Positions 49,053-57,494 of a stretch of 64,000 nucleotides of DNA are shown here, piece by piece. Below the pieces are notes generated by a model that saw only the letters and a program-made list of their open reading frames with translations, was not told the origin of the DNA and did not search any database. The stretch lies in the NCBI RefSeq assembly GCF_014203605.1, contig NZ_JACHJJ010000031.1:30600-94599 (forward strand). Direction: 5' to 3'. Numbering within the stretch: the first letter of the stretch is position 1; the number at the start of each line of letters is the position of its first letter. Position numbers and translations under genes: made by a program. Source of the stretch: Thiemannella venezuelensis. GTDB taxonomy: Bacteria; Actinomycetota; Actinomycetes; Streptosporangiales; Streptosporangiaceae.

Positions 49053-49976
49053 GTGATGAAGCGGATCTTCAGCCTGGCCCTGACCGGCCTGGCCGTGGCC
49101 GGCACGCTCGTGCTCGGCGCCTCGGCCGCCTCGGCGGACACCCTGACCGCCCAGCCGGTACGGCAGGCGGCCCCGGCCGTCTCCGCCCCGGCCTCCGCGG
49201 CCTCCGCCGTGACCGCCCCGGCCCGGCAGGCCGGAGCGCCCGCCGTACAGGCCGCCGCCCTCGCCTCGCCCTCCGGCCCGGACGGCGCCAAGGGACCGGC
49301 GGGCCCCGGCGACGACACGCTCACCATCGACCTCAACGGCGTCAACGGCACGCCCAGCCAGTCCATCATCCTGATGCTGGGCATGACGGTGCTCTCCGTG
49401 GCACCGGCCATCCTCCTGCTGTGCACCAGCTTCACCAAGATCTTCGTGGTGCTGAGCATCACGCGCAACGCCCTCGGCCTGTCCAACGTCCCGCCCAACC
49501 AGGTACTGGCCGGCCTGGCCATCTTCATCAGCCTGTTCATCATGGGCCCGGTCGCCTCCGAGGTGAACGACAAGGCCATCCAGCCCTACCTCAAGGGCGA
49601 GAAGAGCGTCTCCCAGGCCGTCGAGGCGGGCACCCCGCCGGTGCGCGAGTTCCTGATGGACCACACCCGCAAGGACGACCTGGCGCTGTTCACCAAGGTC
49701 TCCGGCCAGGGCAAGCCCGCCAACGCCGACGCCGTGCCGATGACCACCCTGATCCCCGCGTTCGTGCTCTCGGAGCTGCGCGCCGCGTTCATCATCGGGT
49801 TTGTCATCTATATACCGTTCCTCATCATCGACCTGGTCATCTCGGCGGCCCTGATGTCGATGGGCATGATGATGCTCCCGCCGGTCACGGTGGCGATGCC
49901 CTTCAAGCTCCTGCTCTTCGTACTCGTCAACGGCTGGGGACTCATCGTGACGTCCCTGGTCGGCAGTTACCAGTGA
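49053..49976 (+). CDS. fliP: Flagellar export gate protein FliP
   Basis: 307 residues; five copies form the export channel with FliQ and FliR. A cleavable signal peptide (IFSLALTGLAVAGTLVLGAS) is followed by an unusual 65-residue Ala/Pro-rich spacer, then the conserved core: PSQSIILMLGMTVLSVAPAI, LLLCTSFTKIFVVLSITRNA, PPNQVLAGLAIFISLFIMGP, FVLSELRAAFIIGFVIYIPF, MGMMMLPPVTVAMPFKLLLF. GTG 49053 directly follows the fliO stop; an ATG at 49056 is the alternative start. Confidence 0.95.
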   Translation: MMKRIFSLALTGLAVAGTLVLGASAASADTLTAQPVRQAAPAVSAPASAASAVTAPARQAGAPAVQAAALASPSGPDGAKGPAGPGDDTLTIDLNGVNGTPSQSIILMLGMTVLSVAPAILLLCTSFTKIFVVLSITRNALGLSNVPPNQVLAGLAIFISLFIMGPVASEVNDKAIQPYLKGEKSVSQAVEAGTPPVREFLMDHTRKDDLALFTKVSGQGKPANADAVPMTTLIPAFVLSELRAAFIIGFVIYIPFLIIDLVISAALMSMGMMMLPPVTVAMPFKLLLFVLVNGWGLIVTSLVGSYQ

Positions 49977-49987
49977 GGATCTGACCC

Positions 49988-50263
49988 GTGACCGACACCC
50001 AGGTGCTGCACATCGGCACGCAGGCGATGGTGCTCGCCACCAAGCTCGGCGCCCCCATCCTGATCACTGCTCTGCTCATCGGGTTCGCGATCTCCCTGTT
50101 CCAGTCGGTGACGCAGATCCAGGAGGCCACCCTGTCCTTCGTGCCCAAGGCGGCCGGAGTGGCGGTGGCCCTGATGTTCAGCGGCAACTGGATGCTGCAC
50201 GAGCTGATGTCCTTCACCACCAACCTGTTCCACCAGGTACCGCAGCTCATCTCCGGCGGCTGA
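49988..50263 (+). CDS. fliQ: Flagellar export gate protein FliQ
   Basis: 91 residues, full length, two membrane helices (APILITALLIGFAISLFQSV and AAGVAVALMFSGNWMLHELM) with the conserved TQIQEATLSFVPK loop. GTG start with GAGGATC upstream. Between fliP and fliR as in most bacteria. Confidence 0.95.
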   Translation: MTDTQVLHIGTQAMVLATKLGAPILITALLIGFAISLFQSVTQIQEATLSFVPKAAGVAVALMFSGNWMLHELMSFTTNLFHQVPQLISGG

Positions 50264-50267
50264 GCCC

Positions 50268-51032
50268 ATGGAGGGACTGCTGTCCGCGCCCACCCTGGCC
50301 GCCCTGCTGCTGGCCTCGATCCGGGCCGCCGCCTGGCTGCTGATGAGCCCGCCGTTCAACTCCAAGGCCATCCCCGGAGCGGTCAAGTCCCTGCTCGCCC
50401 TCGCGATCGCCCTGCCGATGACCCCGCAGCTGGCCGCGGATCTCCCTGAGATCACCACCGCGAGCATGCTCATCGCCGGGATCGAGCAGGTCATCGCGGG
50501 CGTCGCCCTCGGCTTCCTCACCTCGCTGGTGTTCGCCGCCGTCCAGGCCGCCGGCGACCTGCTCGACATCTTCGGCGGCTTCTCCCTGGCCACCGCCTTC
50601 GACCCGCTGTCGATGGCGGCCAGCTCGGTGTTCGGCAAGTTCTACAACCTGCTCTGCACCACCCTGCTGATGGTCAGCGGCGGCTACCAGTTCGTCCTGC
50701 TCGGCTTCACCCAGACCTACAAGGCCCTGCCGCTGAACGGCACCCTGTCGCTGGAGACCCTCAGCAACCTGGTCACGGGAGGCCTGGCCGACCTGTTCGT
50801 CGCCACCCTGCAGATCGCCGGCCCGCTCATCGCGGTGCTGTTCGTCGCCGACCTCGCCCTCGGCCTGCTCAGCAAGGCCGCCCCCGCCCTGAACGCCTTC
50901 TCCCTCGGATTCCCCGTGAAGATCTTCCTCACTCTCGGCCTGGCCGGCATCGCCATCGCGGTGCTGCCCGGCGTCATCGACGGCCTGACCGACCAGGCCG
51001 TCCGGCTGATGATGGGCCTGGCGGGCGCATGA
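50268..51032 (+). CDS. fliR: Flagellar export gate protein FliR
   Basis: 254 residues, six or so membrane segments (LLSAPTLAALLLASIRAAAW first), with LGFLTSLVFAAVQAAGDLLD, GFSLATAFDPLSMAASSVFG and ALNAFSLGFPVKIFLTLGLA, the usual FliR motifs. Starts four bases after the fliQ stop and overlaps flhB by ATGA. Confidence 0.95.
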   Translation: MEGLLSAPTLAALLLASIRAAAWLLMSPPFNSKAIPGAVKSLLALAIALPMTPQLAADLPEITTASMLIAGIEQVIAGVALGFLTSLVFAAVQAAGDLLDIFGGFSLATAFDPLSMAASSVFGKFYNLLCTTLLMVSGGYQFVLLGFTQTYKALPLNGTLSLETLSNLVTGGLADLFVATLQIAGPLIAVLFVADLALGLLSKAAPALNAFSLGFPVKIFLTLGLAGIAIAVLPGVIDGLTDQAVRLMMGLAGA

Positions 51033-52114
51033 GCGGCGGAGGGGGCGGTGAGAAGACCGAAGAGCCCACAGCCAAGAAGAAGAAGGACGCCCAGAAAGAA
51101 GGCCAGGTCGCCCAGACCCCCGACTTCGGGGCGTGGGCCTCGATGCTGGCGGCCGGGCTCGTGCTGCCGATGGTCCTGGAGAACGCGGTGGGCGCCGCGC
51201 AGCGCATCATGCTCCAGGTCCGCGAGATCATCCACAATCCCGACCCGAGGATGGCGCTCGACCTGCTCATCACGGGCCTGGGCGACGGCCTGCTGGCGAT
51301 CGCGCCGATCGCCGCGGCCACCGTGGTGGTCACTCTGCTCGCCGCGGCGGGTCAGACCGGCCTGAAGCCGGCCACCAAGCTGTTCAAGCCGCAGTTCAAG
51401 AAGCTCAACCCGTTCTCGGGACTGAAGCGCATGCTCGGCCCGCACGCGCTGTGGGAGGCCGCCAAGGCGGTGCTGAAGACCGCGGCGCTGACCGGCATCG
51501 CCTACATGTCCGTCAGCGACCTGATCCCGGTCCTGATGGCCTCGGGCTCCCTGCCCCTGGGCGTGCTGCTGTCGTCCGTCGGCGACGCGATCATCTCGCT
51601 GCTGCGCTACGCGGGCGCCGCCGGGCTGGCGCTGGCCGCCGCCGACTACGCGATGGCGCGCCGCCGTACCGGCAAGCAGCTGAAGATGACCAAGCAGGAG
51701 GTCAAGGAGGAGTACAAGCGCTCCGAGGGCGACCCCCACGTCAAGGGCCAGATCCGCGCCCGCCAGCAGGCGATGAGCCGCAACCGCATGATGGCCGACG
51801 TCCCCAAGGCCGACGTGGTCCTGGTCAACCCCACCCACGTGGCGGTGGCGCTGCGCTACGACCCCGAGAAGGGCGCCCCCCGCGTGATCGCCAAGGGCTC
51901 CGGCACCGTCGCCGCGAAGATCCGCGAGATCGCCTCCGAGAACCGCATCCCGATGGTGCAGGACGTCCCGCTGGCCCGCGCGCTGCACAAGAGCTGCGAG
52001 ATCGGCCAGGAGATCCCGGCCGAGATGTACGGCGCGGTCGCCAAGGTGCTCGCCTTCGTCATGACCCTGAAGGCCAAGGGCTCGGCCGCCGGCCTCCACC
52101 GCCTCGCCGCCTGA
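51029..52114 (+). CDS. flhB: Flagellar export switch protein FlhB
   Basis: 361 residues; controls the switch from hook to filament export. N-terminal EKTEEPTAKKKKDAQKEGQV, four membrane segments, then the cytoplasmic domain with the autocleavage site VLVNPTHVAVALRYDPEKGA (N267-P-T-H) followed by IPMVQDVPLARALHKSCEIG and EIPAEMYGAVAKVLAFVMTL. Complete. It closes the fliM operon; a terminator follows within 45 bases. Confidence 0.96.
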   Translation: MSGGGGGEKTEEPTAKKKKDAQKEGQVAQTPDFGAWASMLAAGLVLPMVLENAVGAAQRIMLQVREIIHNPDPRMALDLLITGLGDGLLAIAPIAAATVVVTLLAAAGQTGLKPATKLFKPQFKKLNPFSGLKRMLGPHALWEAAKAVLKTAALTGIAYMSVSDLIPVLMASGSLPLGVLLSSVGDAIISLLRYAGAAGLALAAADYAMARRRTGKQLKMTKQEVKEEYKRSEGDPHVKGQIRARQQAMSRNRMMADVPKADVVLVNPTHVAVALRYDPEKGAPRVIAKGSGTVAAKIREIASENRIPMVQDVPLARALHKSCEIGQEIPAEMYGAVAKVLAFVMTLKAKGSAAGLHRLAA

Positions 52115-52129
52115 CCCGGCCGCCTGACC

Positions 52130-52156
52130 CCGCCTCCGGGGCCGTCCCGGAGGCGG
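52130..52156 (+). terminator. Terminator after flhB
   Basis: CCGCCTCCGGG / CCCGGAGGCGG, 11-bp stem with a 5-base loop, 15 bases after the flhB stop. Confidence 0.8.
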
Positions 52157-52267
52157 AGGCGGTCGCCGGGGCTCAGCTGCTCGGCGCTCTCCCAGCGCCA
52201 GGTGTCGGTGTGTAGCGGTGCGAGCGTACGGCGGACATGTCGGTGTCTCCTCTGCGCGGGCCGGGGC

Positions 52268-52720
52268 CTACCAGCTGCCGGCGATCTGCCGGATCGGGGC
52301 GTTCAGGCGGTTGAAGAGGTTGGTGACGGCGGTCATCAGCAGGATCGAGGCCAGCTGCCGCTCGTCGAAGTGGTCGGCGGCGTTGTTCCAGACCTCGTCG
52401 GAGACGGCGTCGGCGCGGTCGGCCAGCCGGGTCGAGGCCTCCGCCAGCTCCAGCGCGGCCCGCTCGGCGCCGGTGTAGTACGGAGCCTCGCGCCAGGCGG
52501 CGACCAGGCCGATGCGCTCGTCGCTCTCGCCGAGCTTGCGCAGGTTCTTCAGGCCGGTGTCGACGCAGAAGCCGCAGCCGTTGATCTGGCTGACCCGCAG
52601 GTGGATCATCTCCATGAGCTCCTGGGGGAGGCCCTGCGACTGGGCGGCCCGCATCAGCTCCATGATCGGCTTCATCGCGGCGGGGACGATCGCGGCGGGG
52701 TTCTTCATCCGGGCTTCCAT
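52268..52720 (-). CDS. AhpD-like carboxymuconolactone-decarboxylase family protein
   Basis: 150 residues. The AhpD/CMD helical core has IHLRVSQINGCGFCVDTGLK with the redox pair C-G-F-C and a following acidic/His residue pattern, then DERIGLVAAWREAPYYTGAE, RAALELAEASTRLADR and ILLMTAVTNLFNRLNAPIRQ. Likely an alkylhydroperoxidase-type antioxidant protein. ATG 52720 is chosen for its GAGGAG site; upstream in-frame starts lack one. Divergent from the AfsR-type gene, which may control it. Confidence 0.88.
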   Translation of the reverse strand: MEARMKNPAAIVPAAMKPIMELMRAAQSQGLPQELMEMIHLRVSQINGCGFCVDTGLKNLRKLGESDERIGLVAAWREAPYYTGAERAALELAEASTRLADRADAVSDEVWNNAADHFDERQLASILLMTAVTNLFNRLNAPIRQIAGSW

Positions 52721-52794
52721 CGTGTTCTCCTCTGTCATCGCTCGTGTGAGATCACCATGGCTGCCCGGATTGATAGATTCGCTATACACCCGCG

Positions 52795-55623
52795 ATGCAG
52801 TGCGATGTGATGGGGACGATGCTGCGTTTCACCCTTCTCGGCCCCGTCCGGATGCTCGCCGACGGCGAGCCGCTGACCGGCGTCGCCCCCCGTCACCGGG
52901 CCGTGCTCGCCTACCTCCTGCTCAACGCCGGCCGGGTGATCAGCATCGAGCGGCTGATCGACGCGATGTGGGGCTACGACCGGCCCGACACCGCCCGATC
53001 GCAGATCCACGCCTCCATCACCGCGATCCGCAAGGTGCTGCGCGGTGCGGGCGCCGTACGGCTCCTGGAGACACGCGCCGGCGGCTACGTCGCGCAGCCG
53101 GAGCCCGGGCAGGTCGACGCGCAGGAGTTCACCGAGCTGGCAGCCGCCGGCGAGCTGCGCAGAGCCCTGGACCTGTGGAGCGGCGAGGCGCTGGAGGACG
53201 TGCAGGCGCATTACGTCACCGGCGCCCGGGAGCTCTGGAACGACCGGCGGCTGTCGGCGTACGAGCGCCTGGTGGAGGCCGAGCTCGCCGCCGGGCGGCA
53301 CGGCGACCTGCTCGGCGAGCTCGCCGCCCAGGCGACCGCCCACCCGCTGCGCGAGAGGCTCAACGGCCATCTCGTCCTGGCCCTGCACCGCGCGGGGCGG
53401 CAGGCCGACGCCCTGGCCGCGGCGCGCTCCTACCGTACGGCTCTCGCGGACGACCAGGGCCTCGACCCCGGGCACGCCTTCACCGAGCTGGAGCGGGCGG
53501 TCCTGGCGGACGATCCGGCCCTGCGCCTGCCCGGCGCGGCACCGGTCGCCTCCGGCCCGCCGCGCCGCTCCACCTACCTGCCCTACGACATCCCCGACTT
53601 CTCCGGGCGGACCGCCGAGCTGGAGCGGCTCGCGGGCGGGCACGACGGGCCGGCGGTCGTCACGATCGACGGCATGGCGGGGATCGGCAAGACCACGCTC
53701 GCCGTCCATGCGGCCCACCGGCTGGCCGACCGCTATCCCGACGGCCGGCTCTTCATCGACCTGCAGGCCCACACCGCGGGCCGGGACCCGGTCGACGCCG
53801 CCGCCGCGCTGGAGGCCCTCCTCCGCCAGCTCGGAGTGCCCGCCGACCGCATCCCGGCCGCACCGGCCGACCGCAGCGCCCTCTGGCGCGCCGAGCTGGC
53901 CGGTCGCCGCGTGCTCGCCGTACTGGACAACGCCTCCGACGCCGAGCACGTGCGCCCCCTGCTGCCGGGACACTCCGACACCCTCGTCCTGGTCACCAGC
54001 AGGCGGCGGCTCGTCGACCTGGACGGCGCCCACGCGCTCTCGGTCGACGTGCTGGGCGAGGAGGACGCCGCGGAGCTGTTCGGCCGGATCGTGGGCGAAC
54101 GCGCCCGCCGCGAACCGGACGCCGTACGCGAGGTGCTGCACCTGTGCGGACGCCTCCCGCTCGCCATCCGGATCTCGGCCGCCCGCCTCCAGCACCGCCC
54201 GCGCTGGACCGTGTCCTACCTGGCGGGCCGGCTGCGCGACCACCGCCGCCTCCTGGACGGGGTGTCGGCGGCCTTCACCCTCTCCTACGAGCAGCTCCAC
54301 GAGGCCGAGCGGCGCATGTTCCGCCTGCTCGGGCTGGCACCCGGCCGCGACATCGACGCCTGCGGCGCGGCCGCGCTGGCGGGGATCCCGGAGGACGAGG
54401 CGGAGGAGCTCCTCGAAGGACTCCTCGACGCCCACATGCTCCTGCAGCTCGAACCGGGCCGATACACCTTCCACGACCTGCTCCGCGAGCACGCGCGCTC
54501 GATCGCCGAGGACGACGGCGCCGTCCTGCGGCTGCTCACCTACTACCTGCACCGCTCCCGCGCGGCGATCGACCGGCTCTTCCCGCACAGCGTCGGCCTG
54601 CGGGAGGGCATCCCCCAGCCGGCCACCCCGATCGCGCCCATCCGCGACGCCGCGGAGGCGATGGCCTGGCTCGACGCCGAGCGCTCCAACATCATCGCGA
54701 CCGCCGTCCACGGACCCGAGATCTGCCTGGGCATGCTGGCCCTGGCGGTGCGCCCCTACCTCGACCTGCAGGCGCACCACGACGACGCGCTCACGCTCCA
54801 CACCCTGGCGCTCCGGCGCAGCCGCAAGCTCGGCCACCGCGAGTTCGAGGAGCGGGCGCTCACCGACCTGGCGTGGACCTACTGGCGGCTCGGCGAGTAC
54901 GAGCGGGCGGAGGAGCACGCCCACCAGGCCCTCGACGCGTGCGAGGGCGCCTACGAACGCGCGCGGGCACTGCTCACCCTGGGCAACGTGGCCCTGCGCC
55001 GGCGGCAGGACGCGCAGGCGGAGCAGCACCTCGAACAGGCGCTCGACCTCACTCGGATCGGCGCCGACACCTGGGGCGAGGCCCACGTGCTCGGCATCCT
55101 CGCCCTCGTCCTCGACCGGGCCGGCCGGCCGCAGGAGGCCCGGCGCCATCTCGACCTGGCACTGGCGCTGCACCGCAAGGTCGGCAACCCGGCAGGGGAG
55201 GCGGTGACCCTCAACCACCTCGGCGTCGTCCTCCGGCGCCAGGGCGAGCCCGCCCGGGCGCGCACCCGGCACGAGCAGGCCGCGGCCCTCTACCGCCGCC
55301 TCGGCAACACCGCCGACGAGGCGGCCGCGCTCAACGGGCTGGCCGAGGCGGCGGGCGACCCGGCCCGGGCGGTCGAGGAGCACACGGCCGCGCTCGCGCT
55401 CGCCGACCTGACGCGCAACCGGCCGGAGCAGGCGCGTGCCCACGACGGACTGGCGCGCGCCCACCTCGCGCTCGGCCGCCCGGAGCAGGCCCGCGAGCAC
55501 GGGAGGCTGGCTCTCGGCCTCTACGGGGAGCTCGGCGTTCCGGAGGCCGAGGAGGTCCGCGCCCTCCTGGAGCGGGCCGGGGAGTCCGCGCGGGGGGACC
55601 GGCCCCACGCCGCGAGGCCGTGA
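52795..55623 (+). CDS. AfsR/SARP-type regulator with NB-ARC and TPR domains
   Basis: 942 residues. N-terminal OmpR-like DNA-binding domain (FTLLGPVRMLADGEPLTGVA, RVISIERLIDAMWGYDRPDT, QIHASITAIRKVLRGAG), a BTAD helical domain to about residue 245, an NB-ARC ATPase with P-loop GMAGIGKTTLAVHAAHRLAD near residue 290 and LVTSRRRLVDLDGAHALSVD, and C-terminal TPR helices (from about residue 650). Activates transcription in response to unknown signals, often of secondary metabolism or development. A start at the third ATG (52810) is also possible. Divergent from the AhpD-like gene. Confidence 0.93.
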   Translation: MQCDVMGTMLRFTLLGPVRMLADGEPLTGVAPRHRAVLAYLLLNAGRVISIERLIDAMWGYDRPDTARSQIHASITAIRKVLRGAGAVRLLETRAGGYVAQPEPGQVDAQEFTELAAAGELRRALDLWSGEALEDVQAHYVTGARELWNDRRLSAYERLVEAELAAGRHGDLLGELAAQATAHPLRERLNGHLVLALHRAGRQADALAAARSYRTALADDQGLDPGHAFTELERAVLADDPALRLPGAAPVASGPPRRSTYLPYDIPDFSGRTAELERLAGGHDGPAVVTIDGMAGIGKTTLAVHAAHRLADRYPDGRLFIDLQAHTAGRDPVDAAAALEALLRQLGVPADRIPAAPADRSALWRAELAGRRVLAVLDNASDAEHVRPLLPGHSDTLVLVTSRRRLVDLDGAHALSVDVLGEEDAAELFGRIVGERARREPDAVREVLHLCGRLPLAIRISAARLQHRPRWTVSYLAGRLRDHRRLLDGVSAAFTLSYEQLHEAERRMFRLLGLAPGRDIDACGAAALAGIPEDEAEELLEGLLDAHMLLQLEPGRYTFHDLLREHARSIAEDDGAVLRLLTYYLHRSRAAIDRLFPHSVGLREGIPQPATPIAPIRDAAEAMAWLDAERSNIIATAVHGPEICLGMLALAVRPYLDLQAHHDDALTLHTLALRRSRKLGHREFEERALTDLAWTYWRLGEYERAEEHAHQALDACEGAYERARALLTLGNVALRRRQDAQAEQHLEQALDLTRIGADTWGEAHVLGILALVLDRAGRPQEARRHLDLALALHRKVGNPAGEAVTLNHLGVVLRRQGEPARARTRHEQAAALYRRLGNTADEAAALNGLAEAAGDPARAVEEHTAALALADLTRNRPEQARAHDGLARAHLALGRPEQAREHGRLALGLYGELGVPEAEEVRALLERAGESARGDRPHAARP

Positions 55624-55709
55624 GCGTCCCGTCGCGGGGCGGCTCCGGCCGTCTCGGCGGGAGGCCCGGCGCTCCCGCCGATCGCGGCGCCGCAGGCGAA
55701 ACCGCGGCG

Positions 55710-55761
55710 GGCGCATGCGAAGAGGGGCACGGCAGATGCCGTGCCCCTCTTCGCATGCGCC
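55710..55761. terminator. 25-bp hairpin between convergent AfsR-type and CHAP genes
   Basis: Bases 55710-55734 pair exactly with 55737-55761; only two bases separate the arms. It contains GAAGAGGGGCACGGCA and its complement. Placed 87 bases after the regulator stop and just beyond the CHAP stop on the other strand, it can terminate both transcripts. Confidence 0.85.
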
Positions 55762-55766
55762 GGATG

Positions 55767-56399
55767 TCAGGCGGTGTACTGCGGGTAGCCGTACCCGGCG
55801 ACCTGCGACTTCGGCCGGACGCGCTGCTCGACCTTGCCGTTGCCGGTGTTGCCCTCGATCGTGGTGATCGTGCCGTCGCCGTTGTCCTTCTTCACGAAGC
55901 CGACGTGGTCGATCCCGGAGGTGTCCTTGCCGCCGTCCCAGTCGAAGAAGACGACCGCGCCCGGCTTGGCGTCGGCGCCCCAGCGCTTGTTGGCCGCGAA
56001 CCAGTCGGCGTGGGCGACGGTGTAAGCGTCCCAGCCGACGGTCGGGCGCAGGCCGGTCTGCTCGCCGACCCAGGAGACGAACATGTCGCACCAGGCGGCG
56101 TTGGCGTAGGCGTTCACGCTGCCGCCGTCACGGGCGATGGTCTCCTTGACGCGGGGGGAGCCCATGTACCAGGCGTGGAACTTGGTGCCGCCGCCGTCGC
56201 CGTTCTCCTCCACGCCGACCTGCGCCTCGGCCACCTTCAGCAGCTGCTCCGCGCTGACCTTGGGCAGCTGCTGCTGCGCGGGGGCGGCGGTGTCGGCGTG
56301 GGCGGTGCCGCCGGCGGCCAGGGTCGCGGCGGTGGCGGCGGCCAGGCCCAGGGTGGCGGTGAGGACGCGGGCGCGGGTGGTGAAGGCGGCGAAAGTCAT
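55767..56399 (-). CDS. Secreted CHAP-domain amidase/endopeptidase
   Basis: 210 residues. Signal peptide of about 36 residues ending GGTAHAD; a helical linker (LPKVSAEQLLKVAEAQVGVE) and a CHAP domain with catalytic cysteine in ANAAWCDMFVSWVGEQTG, histidine in GIDHVGFVKKDNGDGTITTI and EGNTGNGKV. It would cut peptidoglycan outside the cell in growth or spore release. No motility promoter is visible upstream. Convergent with the AfsR-type gene. Confidence 0.9.
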   Translation of the reverse strand: MTFAAFTTRARVLTATLGLAAATAATLAAGGTAHADTAAPAQQQLPKVSAEQLLKVAEAQVGVEENGDGGGTKFHAWYMGSPRVKETIARDGGSVNAYANAAWCDMFVSWVGEQTGLRPTVGWDAYTVAHADWFAANKRWGADAKPGAVVFFDWDGGKDTSGIDHVGFVKKDNGDGTITTIEGNTGNGKVEQRVRPKSQVAGYGYPQYTA

Positions 56400-57012
56400 A
56401 GAGGAAGACCCTTCGTGCGGCGGCAGGACTCCGGCTCCGGGTGGTGCTTGGTGCCGGTGAAGGCCCTGCTGTAGCGGCCTTCGACATCCAGTAAGCCGTC
56501 CGGGCGTAGCGGGAGAAGTGCACGAAAGGTGCCGTACGGTTGCCGCCTCCAGAAAACCCTCAAGTCCGGTCCGAAGGCCTGTCGATATGACGTAGGCCGG
56601 ACTCTCCGGCCGGGCTTTCCTCTGCTGCAGCGCGGCGGAGCAGCGCCTCGGCGGAAGAGTGCGACCGGCGGGTCCGGGCCCGCCGATGCGCCGCGAATGC
56701 GGACGGAGTTTCCGGGGCGCACGGCGCGGGAAGGCGGCCCGCGTCGAAGAGCTGTACGCGCGTCTCGCGGCCGGGACCCGACAGTCGGCCCCTTGGCCCG
56801 GCGTGTCGCACGGGAGGCCCTCAGAGGCCTCTGGAGCCTTCGGAAGGCCGCGGGAAGACGGGAGGAGGGAGGCCCGGGAGACCCTGCGGAGGAGAGGCCG
56901 CCCGAGGCCCTGACCAGGAGGGCGACACGGAGGGTGATTCTGTGAATATTTTCCGCGACTCGCCGACGACGCTGCTGGATCGCAGATTCGTCAATTCGAT
57001 ATAACGGCTGTC
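56400..57012. other. 613-base region without a supported gene
   Basis: Open frames exist on both strands but have Arg/Gly/Pro-rich compositions typical of antisense GC-rich DNA and no ribosome site. The last 80 bases (56935-57010) are AT-rich and contain TTTTCCGCG and ATTCGATATAACGG, probably the promoter of the gene at 57013. Confidence 0.55.
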
Positions 57013-57255
57013 ATGAGTGGTAGCAAGCGCGGACCTGACCCCAAGTGGGGGCCGGTGAAGCAGCACCCGCTGCGGGTGCCCGTTGAGCTTCTCGGCGACA
57101 TCAAGACCTTCGCCCGGCAGCGCGGATGCTCGGTGAACGAGTACATCGTCACGGTGCTGGCACGTGAGCACGACTTCGTTCTGGCCCCTCCGCCCCGCCC
57201 GGCGGAGCAGGACCAGCTTCCGCTCATCGAAGGACGTCAGGGGGCGGCAGCGTGA
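57013..57255 (+). CDS. Small ribbon-helix-helix-like protein
   Basis: 80 residues: a basic N-terminus, then VKQHPLRVPVELLGDIKTFA and RQRGCSVNEYIVTVLAREHD, which fit an Arc/CopG-type beta-helix-helix, and a Pro-rich tail. Such proteins serve as plasmid copy-number or toxin-antitoxin repressors. It precedes the Rep-like gene and may regulate it. A hairpin region near 57309-57324 (CCGCTGACGAGCGG) follows. Confidence 0.6.
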   Translation: MSGSKRGPDPKWGPVKQHPLRVPVELLGDIKTFARQRGCSVNEYIVTVLAREHDFVLAPPPRPAEQDQLPLIEGRQGAAA

Positions 57256-57494
57256 ACATCGCGATTCGCCCGCGAAAGGGGAGGCCAAGGCGTTAGTGTG
57301 AACCGCCGCTGACGAGCGGCACCCCATAAATGCGGAAGCCCCCGCGCTAACCGGCCTCAGAAACCTAGTGCGCGCGAGGGACTCCGACCAGAACCTCGTA
57401 ACCCTGCCTGCGACGGCTGGGCCCTTTGCATGCCGGATTACGGATCCAACATCTGGAGACCACCATAGACGACCGGTCCCCGGGTCGGCCACTC

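Noticed and set aside
52735..56091. Minus-strand open frame of 1118 codons opposite the AfsR-type gene
   Set aside because: Antisense shadow of a high-GC gene; it also runs through the convergent hairpin and the CHAP gene in the wrong frame.
56529..56945. 138-codon plus-strand open frame after the CHAP gene
   Set aside because: Arg/Gly/Pro-rich, no ribosome site, no domain pattern; overlaps equally poor frames on the other strand.
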